From: Streptomyces rugosispiralis
Lineage (GTDB): Bacteria; Actinomycetota; Actinomycetes; Streptomycetales; Streptomycetaceae
NCBI RefSeq assembly: GCF_024505145.1
Contig: NZ_JANIAA010000035.1
Coordinates: 46,522-110,521, forward strand
Reading direction: 5' to 3'
DNA: 64,000 bases
How positions within the stretch are numbered: position 1 is the first letter of the stretch; each line of letters begins with the position of its first letter. This document shows positions 49,806-58,522 of the stretch, piece by piece. Below the pieces are notes generated by a model that saw nothing but the letters and a program-made list of their open reading frames with translations, did no database searches and had not been told where the DNA came from. The translations under genes were made by a program, and so were the position numbers.

Positions 49806-52448
49806 TCACGCGGCCTTCCCGAGTGCGGCGATCTCCGGGTGCCGTTCGTAGCTGACCACCAACTCGCCGTGCCGGCCGTCCACCTTGACGGTGGCGCCCT
49901 CCTCGACGTCGCCGCGCAGCAGGGCGCGCCCGATGAGGGTCTCCACCTCATGGGAGATGTAGCGGCGCAGCGGGCGGGCCCCGTACACCGGGTCATAGCC
50001 CTCGTGGGCGATCACCTCACGCCCGGCCGGGGTCAGCTCGACGGCGATCAGGCGCTCGGCCAGCCGCTTGCGCAACTCGTCGAACTGCAGCTCCACGATC
50101 CGCTCGATCTGCGGCTCGCCGAGCGGCTTGAACAGCACGATGTCATCGACCCGGTTGAGGAACTCGGGGCGGAAGTGGCCGCGCAGCTCGCTCATCACCA
50201 GGCCCCGGGCGTCCGGCTTGAGCTCGCCCGCGGAGGTGACGCCGTCGAGCAGGTGCAGCGAGCCGATGTTGGAGGTCATGATGATCACGGTGTTGCGGAA
50301 GTCCACCAGCCGCCCCTGGGCGTCGGTGATCCGGCCGTCGTCCAGGACCTGCAGCAGGGTGTTGAAGACATCGGTGTGCGCCTTCTCGATCTCGTCGAAG
50401 AGCACCACCGAGTACGGCTTGCGCCGCACCGCCTCGGTGAGCTGGCCGCCCTCCTCGTAGCCGACGTACCCCGGCGGGGCGCCGACCAGCCGGCTGACCG
50501 TGTGCCGCTCCTGGTACTCGCTCATGTCCAGGCGGATCATGTTCTCCTCGGTGTCGAAGAGCGCGGCGGCCAGCGTCTTGGCCAGCTCGGTCTTCCCGAC
50601 GCCGGTGGGCCCGAGGAAGATGAACGAGCCGATCGGGCGGCGCGGGTCCCGGATGCCCGAGCGGGCCCGGATGATGGCGTCGGAGACCAGCTTGACCGCC
50701 TCGTCCTGGCCGATGACCCGCTCCTGGAGGATCTCGTCCAGCCGCAGCAGCTTCTCCCGCTCGCCCTCCTGGAGGCGGGAGACCGGGATCCCGGTCCAGG
50801 CGGAGACGATGTCGGCGATCTCCTCCTCGGTGACCACCTCGCGCAGCAGCCGGTGCGCGCCCTGCTTGGCGGCCAGTTGCTCCTCCTCGGCTGCCAGCTT
50901 GCGCTCCAGCTCCCGGAGCCTGCCGTAGCGCAGTTCGGCGGCGCGGTCGAGGTCGTAGGCGCGTTCGGCCTCCTCGGCCTCGCGGCGCATCTCCTCCAGC
51001 TCCCGGCGCAGGTCCTGTACCCGGCGGATGGACTGCCGCTCGGCCTCCCACTGGGCGTGCTTGGCGTCGGCCTCGGCGCGCAGATCGGCCAGCTCCCGGC
51101 GCAGCTCCTCCAGCCGCTGGCCGCTGGCCGGGTCGGTCTCCTTGGCGAGCGCGGCCTCCTCGATCTCCAGCCGGGTGACCCGGCGGGTGATCCCGTCCAG
51201 TTCGGCGGGCATGGAGTCGATCTCGGTACGCAGCCGGGCACATGCCTCGTCCACCAGGTCGATGGCCTTGTCCGGCAGGAACCGGTCGCTGATGTAGCGG
51301 TGGCTGAGGGTGGCGGCGGAGACCAGCGCGGTGTCCTGGATCTTGACGCCGTGGAAGACCTCGAGACGCTCGCGCAGGCCGCGCAGGATGGAGATGGTGT
51401 CCTCCACGGACGGCTCGTCCACCAGCACCATCTGGAAGCGGCGCTCCAGCGCGGCGTCCTTCTCGATGTGCTTGCGGTACTCGTCCAGGGTGGTCGCGCC
51501 GATCATGTGCAGTTCGCCGCGGGCCAGCATCGGCTTGAGCATGTTCCCGGCGTCCATGGCGCCCTCGGCCGCCCCCGCCCCGACCACGGTGTGCAGCTCG
51601 TCGACGAACAGCAGGATCCGCCCCTGGGCGGAGGTGACCTCGGTGAGCACGGCCTTGAGCCGCTCCTCGAACTCCCCGCGGTACTTCGCTCCGGCCACCA
51701 GCGAGCCCATGTCCAGGGCGAAGATGGTCTTGTCGCGCAGCCCCTCGGGGACGTCACCGCGGACGATGCGCTGGGCCAGTCCCTCCACGATGGCCGTCTT
51801 GCCGACGCCGGGGTCGCCGATGAGCACGGGGTTGTTCTTCGTCTTGCGGCTGAGGATCTGCGTCACCCGGCGGATCTCGGCGTCCCGGCCGATCACCGGG
51901 TCCAGCTTGCCCGAGCGGGCCTCCAGGACCAGGTCCCGGCCGTACTTCTCCAGCGCCTCGTACGCCATCTCGGGGTTGGCGGAGGTGACCCGCTGGCCGC
52001 CGCGCACCTGGGTGAGGGCGCCCAGGAACGCCTCCTTGGTGACGCCGTGCTCCTTGAGTACCCGCCCCGCCGCGGTGGCGGACCCCTCCTCGGTGAGCGC
52101 GAGCACCAGATGCTCCACCGAGACGTACTCGTCCTTCAGGCGTTTCGCCTCCCGCTCGGCGGTGTCCAGCAGCAGGGCCAGCCGCTGGGTGGCGAAGATC
52201 TGCCCCGGTGTGGCCCCGGGGCCGGTGACCCTGGGCTTGCGGGCCAGCTGCGCCTCCAGCATGGTGCGCACCGCCTCGGGGTCGGCGCCCAGCCGGCTGA
52301 TCAGCCGGGGCGTCAGCCCGTCGGGCTGTTCGAGGAGGGCCAGCAGCAGATGCTCGCCGTCGATCTCGGTGTGGCCGTAACCCTGGGCCCTGGACTGGGC
52401 GTCATGGAGGGCTTCCTGGGACTTCTGGGTGAGGCGGTTCATGTCCAT
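49806..52448 (-). CDS. clpB: ClpB protein disaggregase
   Basis: This 880-residue AAA+ Hsp100 works with DnaK to pull proteins out of aggregates. The Clp-N domain is first (MNRLTQKSQEALHDAQS, GHTEIDGEHLLLALLE). AAA-1 has Walker A GDPGVGKTA at 211-219, with the middle coiled coil (EWEAER-type region starting near VQDLRRELEE) after it. AAA-2 has a second Walker A GPTGVGKTE near residue 620 and LDMSEYQERH. The start at 52448 (or 52442) overlaps the cbpM stop. This is a clpB within a dnaK operon, likely an additional copy to the main chromosomal one. Confidence 0.95.
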   Translation of the reverse strand: MDMNRLTQKSQEALHDAQSRAQGYGHTEIDGEHLLLALLEQPDGLTPRLISRLGADPEAVRTMLEAQLARKPRVTGPGATPGQIFATQRLALLLDTAEREAKRLKDEYVSVEHLVLALTEEGSATAAGRVLKEHGVTKEAFLGALTQVRGGQRVTSANPEMAYEALEKYGRDLVLEARSGKLDPVIGRDAEIRRVTQILSRKTKNNPVLIGDPGVGKTAIVEGLAQRIVRGDVPEGLRDKTIFALDMGSLVAGAKYRGEFEERLKAVLTEVTSAQGRILLFVDELHTVVGAGAAEGAMDAGNMLKPMLARGELHMIGATTLDEYRKHIEKDAALERRFQMVLVDEPSVEDTISILRGLRERLEVFHGVKIQDTALVSAATLSHRYISDRFLPDKAIDLVDEACARLRTEIDSMPAELDGITRRVTRLEIEEAALAKETDPASGQRLEELRRELADLRAEADAKHAQWEAERQSIRRVQDLRRELEEMRREAEEAERAYDLDRAAELRYGRLRELERKLAAEEEQLAAKQGAHRLLREVVTEEEIADIVSAWTGIPVSRLQEGEREKLLRLDEILQERVIGQDEAVKLVSDAIIRARSGIRDPRRPIGSFIFLGPTGVGKTELAKTLAAALFDTEENMIRLDMSEYQERHTVSRLVGAPPGYVGYEEGGQLTEAVRRKPYSVVLFDEIEKAHTDVFNTLLQVLDDGRITDAQGRLVDFRNTVIIMTSNIGSLHLLDGVTSAGELKPDARGLVMSELRGHFRPEFLNRVDDIVLFKPLGEPQIERIVELQFDELRKRLAERLIAVELTPAGREVIAHEGYDPVYGARPLRRYISHEVETLIGRALLRGDVEEGATVKVDGRHGELVVSYERHPEIAALGKAA

Positions 52449-52807
52449 GGCGGTTCTTCACTCCTCGCGCCGCGGCGGCGCAGTGCGGCTTCGAGCCGGT
52501 TGATGCGGTCGAGCAGGTCGAGCACCAGACCGATGGAGGCGTAGTTGAGGCAGAGCCCGGTGTGCAGCCGTTCGACGCGGGCCAGCGCCGCCGGGGCGTC
52601 GAGGGCGAACACCAGCCGCCCGGCGGCGTCGCGCTCGGCGTCGATCAGGCCGAGGGCGACGAAGCGCCGGATCAGGTCGGGATGGAGTCCGGTGCGGCCG
52701 GCCACGGTCTCCAGGGAGAGCCTGCGCGCGGGCACCAGTTCGTAGTGGACGGATGCCACGGGCGGGTGGCGGGTGGCCGTGAAGGACCCGGGTACGTGAG
52801 TGCTCAT
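52439..52807 (-). CDS. cbpM: CbpM-like chaperone modulator
   Basis: This is a 122-residue MerR-like helical protein. ARRLSLETVAGRTGLHPDLI and RRFVALGLIDAERDAAGRL match the CbpM family, which inhibits the J-domain of CbpA. It occupies the place taken by the HspR repressor in the usual Streptomyces dnaK operon but lacks HspR's DNA-contact region. It overlaps cbpA by 4 bp and clpB by 10 bp. A weak DNA-binding role cannot be excluded because CbpM and HspR share the MerR-like fold. Confidence 0.85.
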   Translation of the reverse strand: MSTHVPGSFTATRHPPVASVHYELVPARRLSLETVAGRTGLHPDLIRRFVALGLIDAERDAAGRLVFALDAPAALARVERLHTGLCLNYASIGLVLDLLDRINRLEAALRRRGARSEEPPWT

Positions 52808-53784
52808 CGCTCCCTCCGGGGGTCGAAGGAGGAGGTACGGCCCAGCTCCTCGAACAGCTCCCGTTCGCGGTCGCCGAGGCTGGGCGGCACCATGACGCGG
52901 ATCTCGGCGTACAGATCGCCGTCGGGGCCGCGCGGGTCCGGCATGCCCTCGCCGCGCAGCCGCAGCCGGCGGCCGCCGGAGGAGCCGGGCGGGACGGTCA
53001 CCTTGGCGGTGCCGCCGGGCGTGGGCACGGGGACGGTCGCGCCGAGCGCGGCCTCCCAGGGGGACACCGGCAGCGTCACATGGATATTCCGGCCGTCCAG
53101 CCGGAACCGCGGATGGGGCTGGATCCGCACCCGTAGGTACAGATCCCCGGCCGGTGCGTCACCGGTGCCCCGGCCGCCCTGCCCGGCCAGCCGGATGCGC
53201 TGCCCGTCGACGACGCCCGGCGGGACGTTCACCTCGAAGGCGCGCTGTCCCGTCGGCCCGGCCAGGGTGACGCCCCGGCGGCCGCCGTGGAAGGCGTCCT
53301 CGACGGTGAGCGGCAGCTCCGCCTCCTGGTCGGCCCCGGGGATGGTGACGCGGCCCGCGCCGCCCGCGCCCGGCCCCGCGCCGCCGCCGAAGAACGCGCC
53401 GAACAGGTCCTCGAAGTCCACCCCCTCGCCCTCGGCGTCCTCGCCGAAACCACGGGTGAACCGCACCCGGCCGCCGTCGCCGGCCGTCGTCCAGCCGCGG
53501 AAGCCACCGCCGCCGCCTGCGGCACCGGCCCCGACGCGCTCCTCCCAGTCCTCGGGGATCTTGCGGAAGTCCTCGCCGAACCGGTCGTAACGGGCCCGGG
53601 TCCTCGGGTCGGAGAGCACGCTGTAGGCGTCGTTCAGCTCCTTGAACCGCTCCTCGGCGTTCGGGTCCTTGTTCACATCGGGGTGGTGGCGGCGGGCCTG
53701 GGTGCGGAACGCCTGCTGGATCTCGTCCTGGCTCGCGCCCCGGGACACCCCCAGCACCTCGTAGTAGTCCCGTGCCATGGCCAT
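52804..53784 (-). CDS. cbpA: DnaJ-type co-chaperone, CbpA class
   Basis: This is a 326-residue type II J-protein. The J-domain has DYYEVLGVSRGASQDEIQQA and the catalytic RRHHPDVNKDPNAEERFKEL (HPD motif). A Gly/Phe-rich linker (FGAFFGGGAGPGAGG) follows, then two beta-barrel client-binding domains (VNVPPGVVDGQRIRLAGQGG and LRLRGEGMPDPRG). The cysteine-rich zinc domain of classical DnaJ is absent, which assigns it to CbpA. The ATG at 53784 (or 53778) is just 1 nt after grpE. It stimulates DnaK and may be restrained by the CbpM encoded next. Confidence 0.93.
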   Translation of the reverse strand: MAMARDYYEVLGVSRGASQDEIQQAFRTQARRHHPDVNKDPNAEERFKELNDAYSVLSDPRTRARYDRFGEDFRKIPEDWEERVGAGAAGGGGGFRGWTTAGDGGRVRFTRGFGEDAEGEGVDFEDLFGAFFGGGAGPGAGGAGRVTIPGADQEAELPLTVEDAFHGGRRGVTLAGPTGQRAFEVNVPPGVVDGQRIRLAGQGGRGTGDAPAGDLYLRVRIQPHPRFRLDGRNIHVTLPVSPWEAALGATVPVPTPGGTAKVTVPPGSSGGRRLRLRGEGMPDPRGPDGDLYAEIRVMVPPSLGDRERELFEELGRTSSFDPRRER

Positions 53785-53785
53785 C

Positions 53786-54439
53786 TCACTCCCGCTTCGC
53801 GACGGCCACGGCCACCGGCCGGAGCTGGCGGCCGGGCTCCCCGTAGCCGGGGCGCAGCACCTGGACCACGGTGCCCGGTTCGGCCTCGGGGTCCTCGACC
53901 ACGCCGACCACCTCGTGCCGGGCCGGGTCGAACGGCACCCCCGTCTCGCCCTGCCGCTCGTAGCCGAGCCGGGCCAGGGCGGTCACGGCCTGGTCGTGGA
54001 TGGCCTTGACACCCTCCACGATCGAGCCGGGGTCGGCCTCGGCGTGGGAGAGGGCCAGTTCGAGGTTGTCGACGACGGGCAGCAGCGCCATCGCCGTACG
54101 GGCCCGCTCGGCGGCCCGCTCCCGCTCCAGCTCCCTGGCGTGGCGCTTGCGCAGGTTCTCCAGGTCGGCCAGGGCGCGGCGCCAGCGGTCGTCGAGCTCG
54201 GCCAGCGCGGCGGCCTGCTCGGCGGCCCGCTCGTCGGCCCGTACGTCGGCCCGTACGTCGGTCTCACCGACGTCGGGGCCGCCGGCCGCGTCCGGGCCGA
54301 GGCCCTCGCCGCCCGCGCCGCGCGCCTCCGCGGCGCCCGGGGCGGGCAGGCCCTGCTCCTGCTCGGGCTCCGTCACGGCGCCCTCCGGCACCGGGTCGGG
54401 CTGCTGCGGTTGAGTGGGCTGCTGCGGTTGAGTGGACAT
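53786..54439 (-). CDS. grpE: GrpE nucleotide-exchange factor
   Basis: This 217-residue protein releases ADP from DnaK. A Pro/Gln-rich disordered head (STQPQQPTQPQQPDP) and acidic segment precede the long helix (AALAELDDRWRRALADLENL, RKRHARELERERAAERARTA) and the DnaK-binding beta-wing with VVGVVEDPEAEPGTVVQVLR. ATG 54439 is 32 bp from the dnaK stop, within the same operon. The head contains QQPTQPQQP, from a duplicated 9-bp/12-bp run in the DNA. Confidence 0.93.
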   Translation of the reverse strand: MSTQPQQPTQPQQPDPVPEGAVTEPEQEQGLPAPGAAEARGAGGEGLGPDAAGGPDVGETDVRADVRADERAAEQAAALAELDDRWRRALADLENLRKRHARELERERAAERARTAMALLPVVDNLELALSHAEADPGSIVEGVKAIHDQAVTALARLGYERQGETGVPFDPARHEVVGVVEDPEAEPGTVVQVLRPGYGEPGRQLRPVAVAVAKRE

Positions 54440-54471
54440 GGCGGCCTCTCGGTGAGCCTCTGTCGGATGGG

Positions 54472-56400
54472 TCAGCCCTTGTCGAACTCGGCGTCGATCA
54501 CGTCCTCGTCGCCCCCGCCACGCCCGGCCCCGGTGTCCTGGGCGCCGCCCGCCCCTGGCCCACCGGCCGGGCCGCCCGCGCCCGCACCGCCCGCGCCCGC
54601 ACCGGCCGTCCCATGGGCGGCCAGGCCCGCGTAGACCTGCTGGAGCTCGGAGGCCAGCGGCCTGGTCCGGTCGGTCCCGGCCTCGTTCCTGACCGCCTGG
54701 CGGGCGTCGTTCACCAGCATCTCGGCGCGCGATCTCTCATGGGACGGCACCGCGTCGCCCAGTTCGGAGAGGCGCTTCTCGACCTGGTAGGCCCCGGTGT
54801 CCAGTTCGTTGCGCGCGTCCACGGCCTCGCGCAGCGCCTGGTCCTCGCCACGGTTGCGCTCGGCCTCCTGGACCATCCGCTCGACCTCGCCGCGTTCGAG
54901 GTTGCCGGTCTCGCTGATCTGGATGGACTGCTCCTTGCCGGTGTCCCGGTCGCGGGCGGTGACGTTGAGGATGCCATTGGCGTCGATATCGAAGGTCACC
55001 TCGACCTGCGGTTCGCCGCGCGGCGCCGGGCGGATGCCGGTCAGCTGGAAGCGGCCGAGCACCCGGTTGTCGGCGGCCCGCTCGCGCTCGCCCTGGAGGA
55101 TCACGATGTCCACGGCCTGCTGGCCGTCCTCGGCCGTGGAGAAGGTCTCGGTGCGGCGCACCGGAATGGTGGTGTTCCGCTCGATGATCTTCGTCATCAC
55201 ACCGCCGCGGGTCTCGACGCCCAGCGACAGCGGGGTGACATCGAGCAGCAGGACGTCCTTGACCTCGCCCTTGAGCACCCCGGCCTGGATCGCGGCGCCC
55301 AGGGCCACCACCTCGTCCGGGTTGACGCTCATATTGGGCTCCTTGCCGCCGGTCAGCCGGCGGACCAGGGCCTGTACGGCGGGCATCCGGGTCGAGCCGC
55401 CGACCAGGATCACCTCGTCGATGTCGCTCTCGCCGACCTTGGCGTCGGCCATGGCCTGCTGCACCGGGCCCAGACAGCGCTCCACCAGATCGACGGTGAT
55501 CTGCTCGAAGGTGGACCGCATCACGGTCTCGGTCAGATGTTTGGGACCGGAGGCGTCCGCGGTGATGAACGGCAGGTTGAGCTGGGTCTGGGTCACCGAG
55601 CTCAGCTCGGTCTTGGCCTTCTCCGCGGCCTCGAAGAGCCGCTGCAGCGCCTGCGGGTCCCGGCGCAGATCGATGCCGTTCTCCCGCTGGAAGGTGTCGG
55701 CGAGGTGGTCGACCAGCCGCCGGTCGAAGTCGTCGCCGCCCAGGTGGCTGTCGCCCGCGGTGGAGCGGACCTCCACCACCCCGTCCCCGACGTCGAGGAT
55801 GGACACGTCGAAGGTGCCGCCGCCGAGGTCGAAGACGAGGACGGTCTCATGGCCCTTCTTGTCCAGGCCGTAGGCGAGGGCGGCCGCGGTCGGCTCGTTG
55901 ATGATCCGCAGTACGGTCAGACCGGCGATCTCCCCGGCGTCCTTGGTGGCGCTGCGCTGGGCGTCGTTGAAGTACGCGGGCACCGTGATGACCGCCTCGG
56001 TCACCCGCTCGCCCAGCTGCTTCCCTGCGTCGTCGGCCAGTTTGCGCAGCACCTGGGCGCTGATCTCCTCCGGCGAGTACAGCTTCTCGCGCACCTTGAA
56101 GCGGGCGAGGCCGCTCTCGTCCGGGACGACGTCGTAGGCGACCGCCTTGGCCTCGGCGGGGACCTCGTCGTAGTGGCGGCCGATGAACCGCTTGGCCGAA
56201 TAGATGGTGCCCTTGGGGTTGAGGATCGCCTGGCGCCGGGCCAGCTGCCCCACCAGCCGTTCACCGGTGTCGGTGAAGGCCACCACCGACGGTGTGGTGC
56301 GGCTTCCCTCGGAGTTCGGGACGACCGAGGACTCACCGCCTTCCCATGCGGCGATCACCGAGTTGGTGGTACCCAGGTCGATGCCGACTGCCTTGGCCAT
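54472..56400 (-). CDS. dnaK: DnaK (Hsp70) chaperone, second-locus type
   Basis: This is a 642-residue Hsp70. The ATPase core begins AVGIDLGTTNSVIAAWEGGE. VVPDESGLARFKVREKLYSP, ITVPAYFNDAQRSATKDAGE, EPTAAALAYGLDKKGHETVL, VFDLGGGTFDVSILDVGDG and VILVGGSTRMPAVQALV are all conserved. The tail is Gly/Ala-rich and ends with an EVID-like DEDVIDAEFDKG. ATG 56400 follows AAGGAG. The operon continues with grpE, cbpA, cbpM and clpB. I see no clear CTTGAGT-N7-ACTCAAG HspR box upstream; AAGGGTGACA at 56493 is at best a half match. Confidence 0.95.
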   Translation of the reverse strand: MAKAVGIDLGTTNSVIAAWEGGESSVVPNSEGSRTTPSVVAFTDTGERLVGQLARRQAILNPKGTIYSAKRFIGRHYDEVPAEAKAVAYDVVPDESGLARFKVREKLYSPEEISAQVLRKLADDAGKQLGERVTEAVITVPAYFNDAQRSATKDAGEIAGLTVLRIINEPTAAALAYGLDKKGHETVLVFDLGGGTFDVSILDVGDGVVEVRSTAGDSHLGGDDFDRRLVDHLADTFQRENGIDLRRDPQALQRLFEAAEKAKTELSSVTQTQLNLPFITADASGPKHLTETVMRSTFEQITVDLVERCLGPVQQAMADAKVGESDIDEVILVGGSTRMPAVQALVRRLTGGKEPNMSVNPDEVVALGAAIQAGVLKGEVKDVLLLDVTPLSLGVETRGGVMTKIIERNTTIPVRRTETFSTAEDGQQAVDIVILQGERERAADNRVLGRFQLTGIRPAPRGEPQVEVTFDIDANGILNVTARDRDTGKEQSIQISETGNLERGEVERMVQEAERNRGEDQALREAVDARNELDTGAYQVEKRLSELGDAVPSHERSRAEMLVNDARQAVRNEAGTDRTRPLASELQQVYAGLAAHGTAGAGAGGAGAGGPAGGPGAGGAQDTGAGRGGGDEDVIDAEFDKG

Positions 56401-56564
56401 GGCAACTCCTTCCGGGGCGGCCGCGGGCCACATGCGTCGCCCGGTCGGCCGCGGAAGCGGATCGGTGAACGGGGCCTCTCCTTCAAGGGTGACAAATCGG
56501 ACAGGAATCGGCCCTGTGTCCCGGGGTCGAATATCGATGGCCCGAATGCGCCCACGGGACGAGG

Positions 56565-56649
56565 CCCGTGGAGCCGGTCCCCTCAGCCTGTGGAGCCGGT
56601 CCCCTCAGCCCGTGGATACGCCCTTCAGCCCGTGGATACGCCCTGCTCG
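56565..56649. repeat. 20-22-bp tandem repeat, four units
   Basis: Two 22-bp units starting CCCGTGGAGCCGGTCCCC and two ~20-bp units starting CCCGTGGATACGCCCT follow each other from 56565. The third and fourth run into the end of the broken ATPase gene. Confidence 0.85.
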
Positions 56650-57196
56650 ACCCAGATCGTCTTGCCGTCCGTGCTCTGCCGGGTGCCCCAGCGCGTCGCC
56701 ATCTGGGCCACCAGCATCAGACCCCGGCCGCCCTCGTCGAAGACCCGGGCCCGCCGCATATGGGGTGCCGTGCTGCTGGTGGCGGAGACCTCGCAGATGA
56801 GGTCGCGGTCGCGGATCAGCCGTAGCCGGATGGGCGGGCGGCCGTAGCGGATCGCGTTGGTGACCAGTTCGCTGACGATCAGCTCGGTGGTGAAGAGCCA
56901 CTCCACCGGGACCCGTGGGCCAGACACGGCCCGGCGCCCCCGTCGGTGTCCCCACCTGCGCCCCCGTCGGCGCCCCCACCGGTGTCCCCGGCGCTGTCCC
57001 GGGTGGTCGGCTCGGCGCGCAGCTCGGCCGCCGGCCGCCCCACGACCTCCTCGGCGCGGTAGCCCAGCAGCCGCCGCGCGCCCTCGCTCCACCCGGTCAT
57101 CACGCCGTGGTCGTCGACCGTGGCGGTGGCCAGACCGAGGGCGCCGGGCGGGGGGTCCGGCCGGATTCGGGGGGCGGTGGGGTCGGGGGGCGTCAT
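56625..57196 (-). pseudogene. broken PAS plus HATPase (SpoIIE-type multidomain regulator) gene
   Basis: In one frame from 57196 a PAS start is readable (GLATATVDDHGVMTGWSEGA, then RRLLGYRAEEVVGRPAAELR). After a Gly/Asp-rich run of short repeats, another frame takes over with an RsbW-type ATPase end: TTELIVSELVTNAIRYGRPP, IRLRLIRDRDLICEVS, DEGGRGLMLVAQMATRWG and GKTIWVEQ. Relatives are ~800-residue PAS-GAF-SpoIIE-HATPase proteins. Here the GAF and phosphatase parts are gone and the ends are out of frame. The run of GGGADGGAGGDTDGG repeat DNA sits at the join. A short functional ATPase alone is possible but has no good start. Confidence 0.7.
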
Positions 57197-57205
57197 CGGA
57201 CATCG

Positions 57206-57275
57206 TCTCGACGGTTCATGGATCTCGACGGTTCATGGAACTCGACGGGTTCATGGATCTCGACGGGTTCATGGG
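57206..57275. repeat. 17-18-bp tandem repeat, four units
   Basis: Units of TCTCGACGGTTCATGGA with small variants lie between the pseudogene and the SpoIIE gene; the last covers the SpoIIE stop codon. Confidence 0.85.
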
Positions 57276-58471
57276 TGGGGCGGAAGCCACTCGATCATCA
57301 AAATCGTGGCGTCGTCGTTGAGGTCGCCGTGCCGGTGGGCGACGATCGTGTGGATGAGCAGCCGGAGCACCTCGGAGGCGTTCTGCCCGGCGGCCGTCGA
57401 CCGGATGATGTGGTCGGCGAAGCGCTCCAGGCCGAACTGCTCGCCTTCCTCGTCGCGCGAGTCCACGACCCCGTCGGTGTAGAGCAGGACGCGGTCACCG
57501 GGCTCCAGCGTCGTCTCATAGATCCGGCGGGGCGCGTCCGACAGCCGCGCGGGCAGCCCCAGCGGCGGTTCGGGAGGCCGCTCCAGCTCCTTGCCCAGCA
57601 GCCGCTGGCGGCGGATGACCAGTGGCGTGGGGTGGCCGCAGTTGGACCAGCGCAGCGCCCCGCTGGGCATGTGCAGCTGGAGGAAGATGCCGGTGCAGAA
57701 CTGGTCCGGAAGCCATTTGGCCAGCGCCTCGTCCACGGTGGTGACCAGGGCCGCCAGGTCGGCGCCGGTGCGCCGGGCGTTGCGGCTGCCCGCCATCGCC
57801 ACCGAGGTGGTCAGCCCGGACGCCAGGTCGTGGCCCATCGCGTCGAGGATGGTGGCGTGCAGGACGTCCTCGGTGAACGAGTGGTCGAAGGCATCGCCTC
57901 CCAGCTCGTACGCGGGCTCCAGAACGGCCGTGGAGACCACCCGGCCGGTGCCGATGGAGCGGGGCGGGAGGAAGGCCCGCAGCATCTCGGTGGGCAACTC
58001 CATGGACCGGGTGCGGGTGCGCTGCGCGAAGGTGTCGAGGTAGGTCCGCTTGGACGTGGTGACCAGGGCGAGGAGCGAGGCCAGCATCCGGCAGCGCCAG
58101 AGCGTGAGCCCGTCCAGGGAGGCCATCCGCAGCCGCAGCACCCCCAGCCGCTCCGCGCCGTTCATCAGCGGCAGCCATACGGCCAGCCCGCCCGTGCCGT
58201 CCTCCTCGATGCGTACCGAGTCGGTGCGGTAGGCGAATCCGGCCAGGGAGTCGTCGAGCTCCAGGCGCGGCTCGCCCTCGTCGAGCGGCATCAGCAGCCG
58301 CTGCTGGAGGTCGATCAGGTAGACGACCGCGTGGCCCATGCCCATGGCCTCGGTGTAGTGGTCCAGGGCCACCGGGAGCTCTGCCGGTGATGCCTCGTGG
58401 GTGGCCCTGAGCAGTTCGTCCAGCAGCTGCTCAGCGGTCTCGGCCGAGGTCGACACGTTCGCGTCCACCAT
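57269..58471 (-). CDS. SpoIIE-family serine phosphatase with N-terminal GAF-like domain
   Basis: This is a 400-residue PP2C-type phosphatase. The first ~150 residues look like a GAF sensor (YTEAMGMGHAVVYLIDLQQR, LPLMNGAERLGVLRLRMASL). A linker helix then leads to the phosphatase, which has ELGGDAFDHSFTEDVLHATI, LDAMGHDLASGLTTS (metal Asp), SGALRWSNCGHPTPLVI and VLLYTDGVVDSRDEEGEQFG plus NDDATILMIEW. It would dephosphorylate an anti-anti-sigma factor and so tune a sigma-B-like system, though no such gene is adjacent. ATG 58471. Divergent neighbours: none; the DMT gene ends 50 bp upstream. Confidence 0.9.
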   Translation of the reverse strand: MVDANVSTSAETAEQLLDELLRATHEASPAELPVALDHYTEAMGMGHAVVYLIDLQQRLLMPLDEGEPRLELDDSLAGFAYRTDSVRIEEDGTGGLAVWLPLMNGAERLGVLRLRMASLDGLTLWRCRMLASLLALVTTSKRTYLDTFAQRTRTRSMELPTEMLRAFLPPRSIGTGRVVSTAVLEPAYELGGDAFDHSFTEDVLHATILDAMGHDLASGLTTSVAMAGSRNARRTGADLAALVTTVDEALAKWLPDQFCTGIFLQLHMPSGALRWSNCGHPTPLVIRRQRLLGKELERPPEPPLGLPARLSDAPRRIYETTLEPGDRVLLYTDGVVDSRDEEGEQFGLERFADHIIRSTAAGQNASEVLRLLIHTIVAHRHGDLNDDATILMIEWLPPHP

Positions 58472-58522
58472 GCGGTCAACCTTACGGCGGCGGGCACGGC
58501 GACGCCCGGGGCATCACCGGGA

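Noticed and set aside
56605..57203. Intact RsbW-type anti-sigma kinase gene
   Set aside because: The ATPase-like end has no start of its own; the sequence before it in that frame is arginine-rich noise, while a PAS domain is readable in another frame. A broken larger gene explains both.
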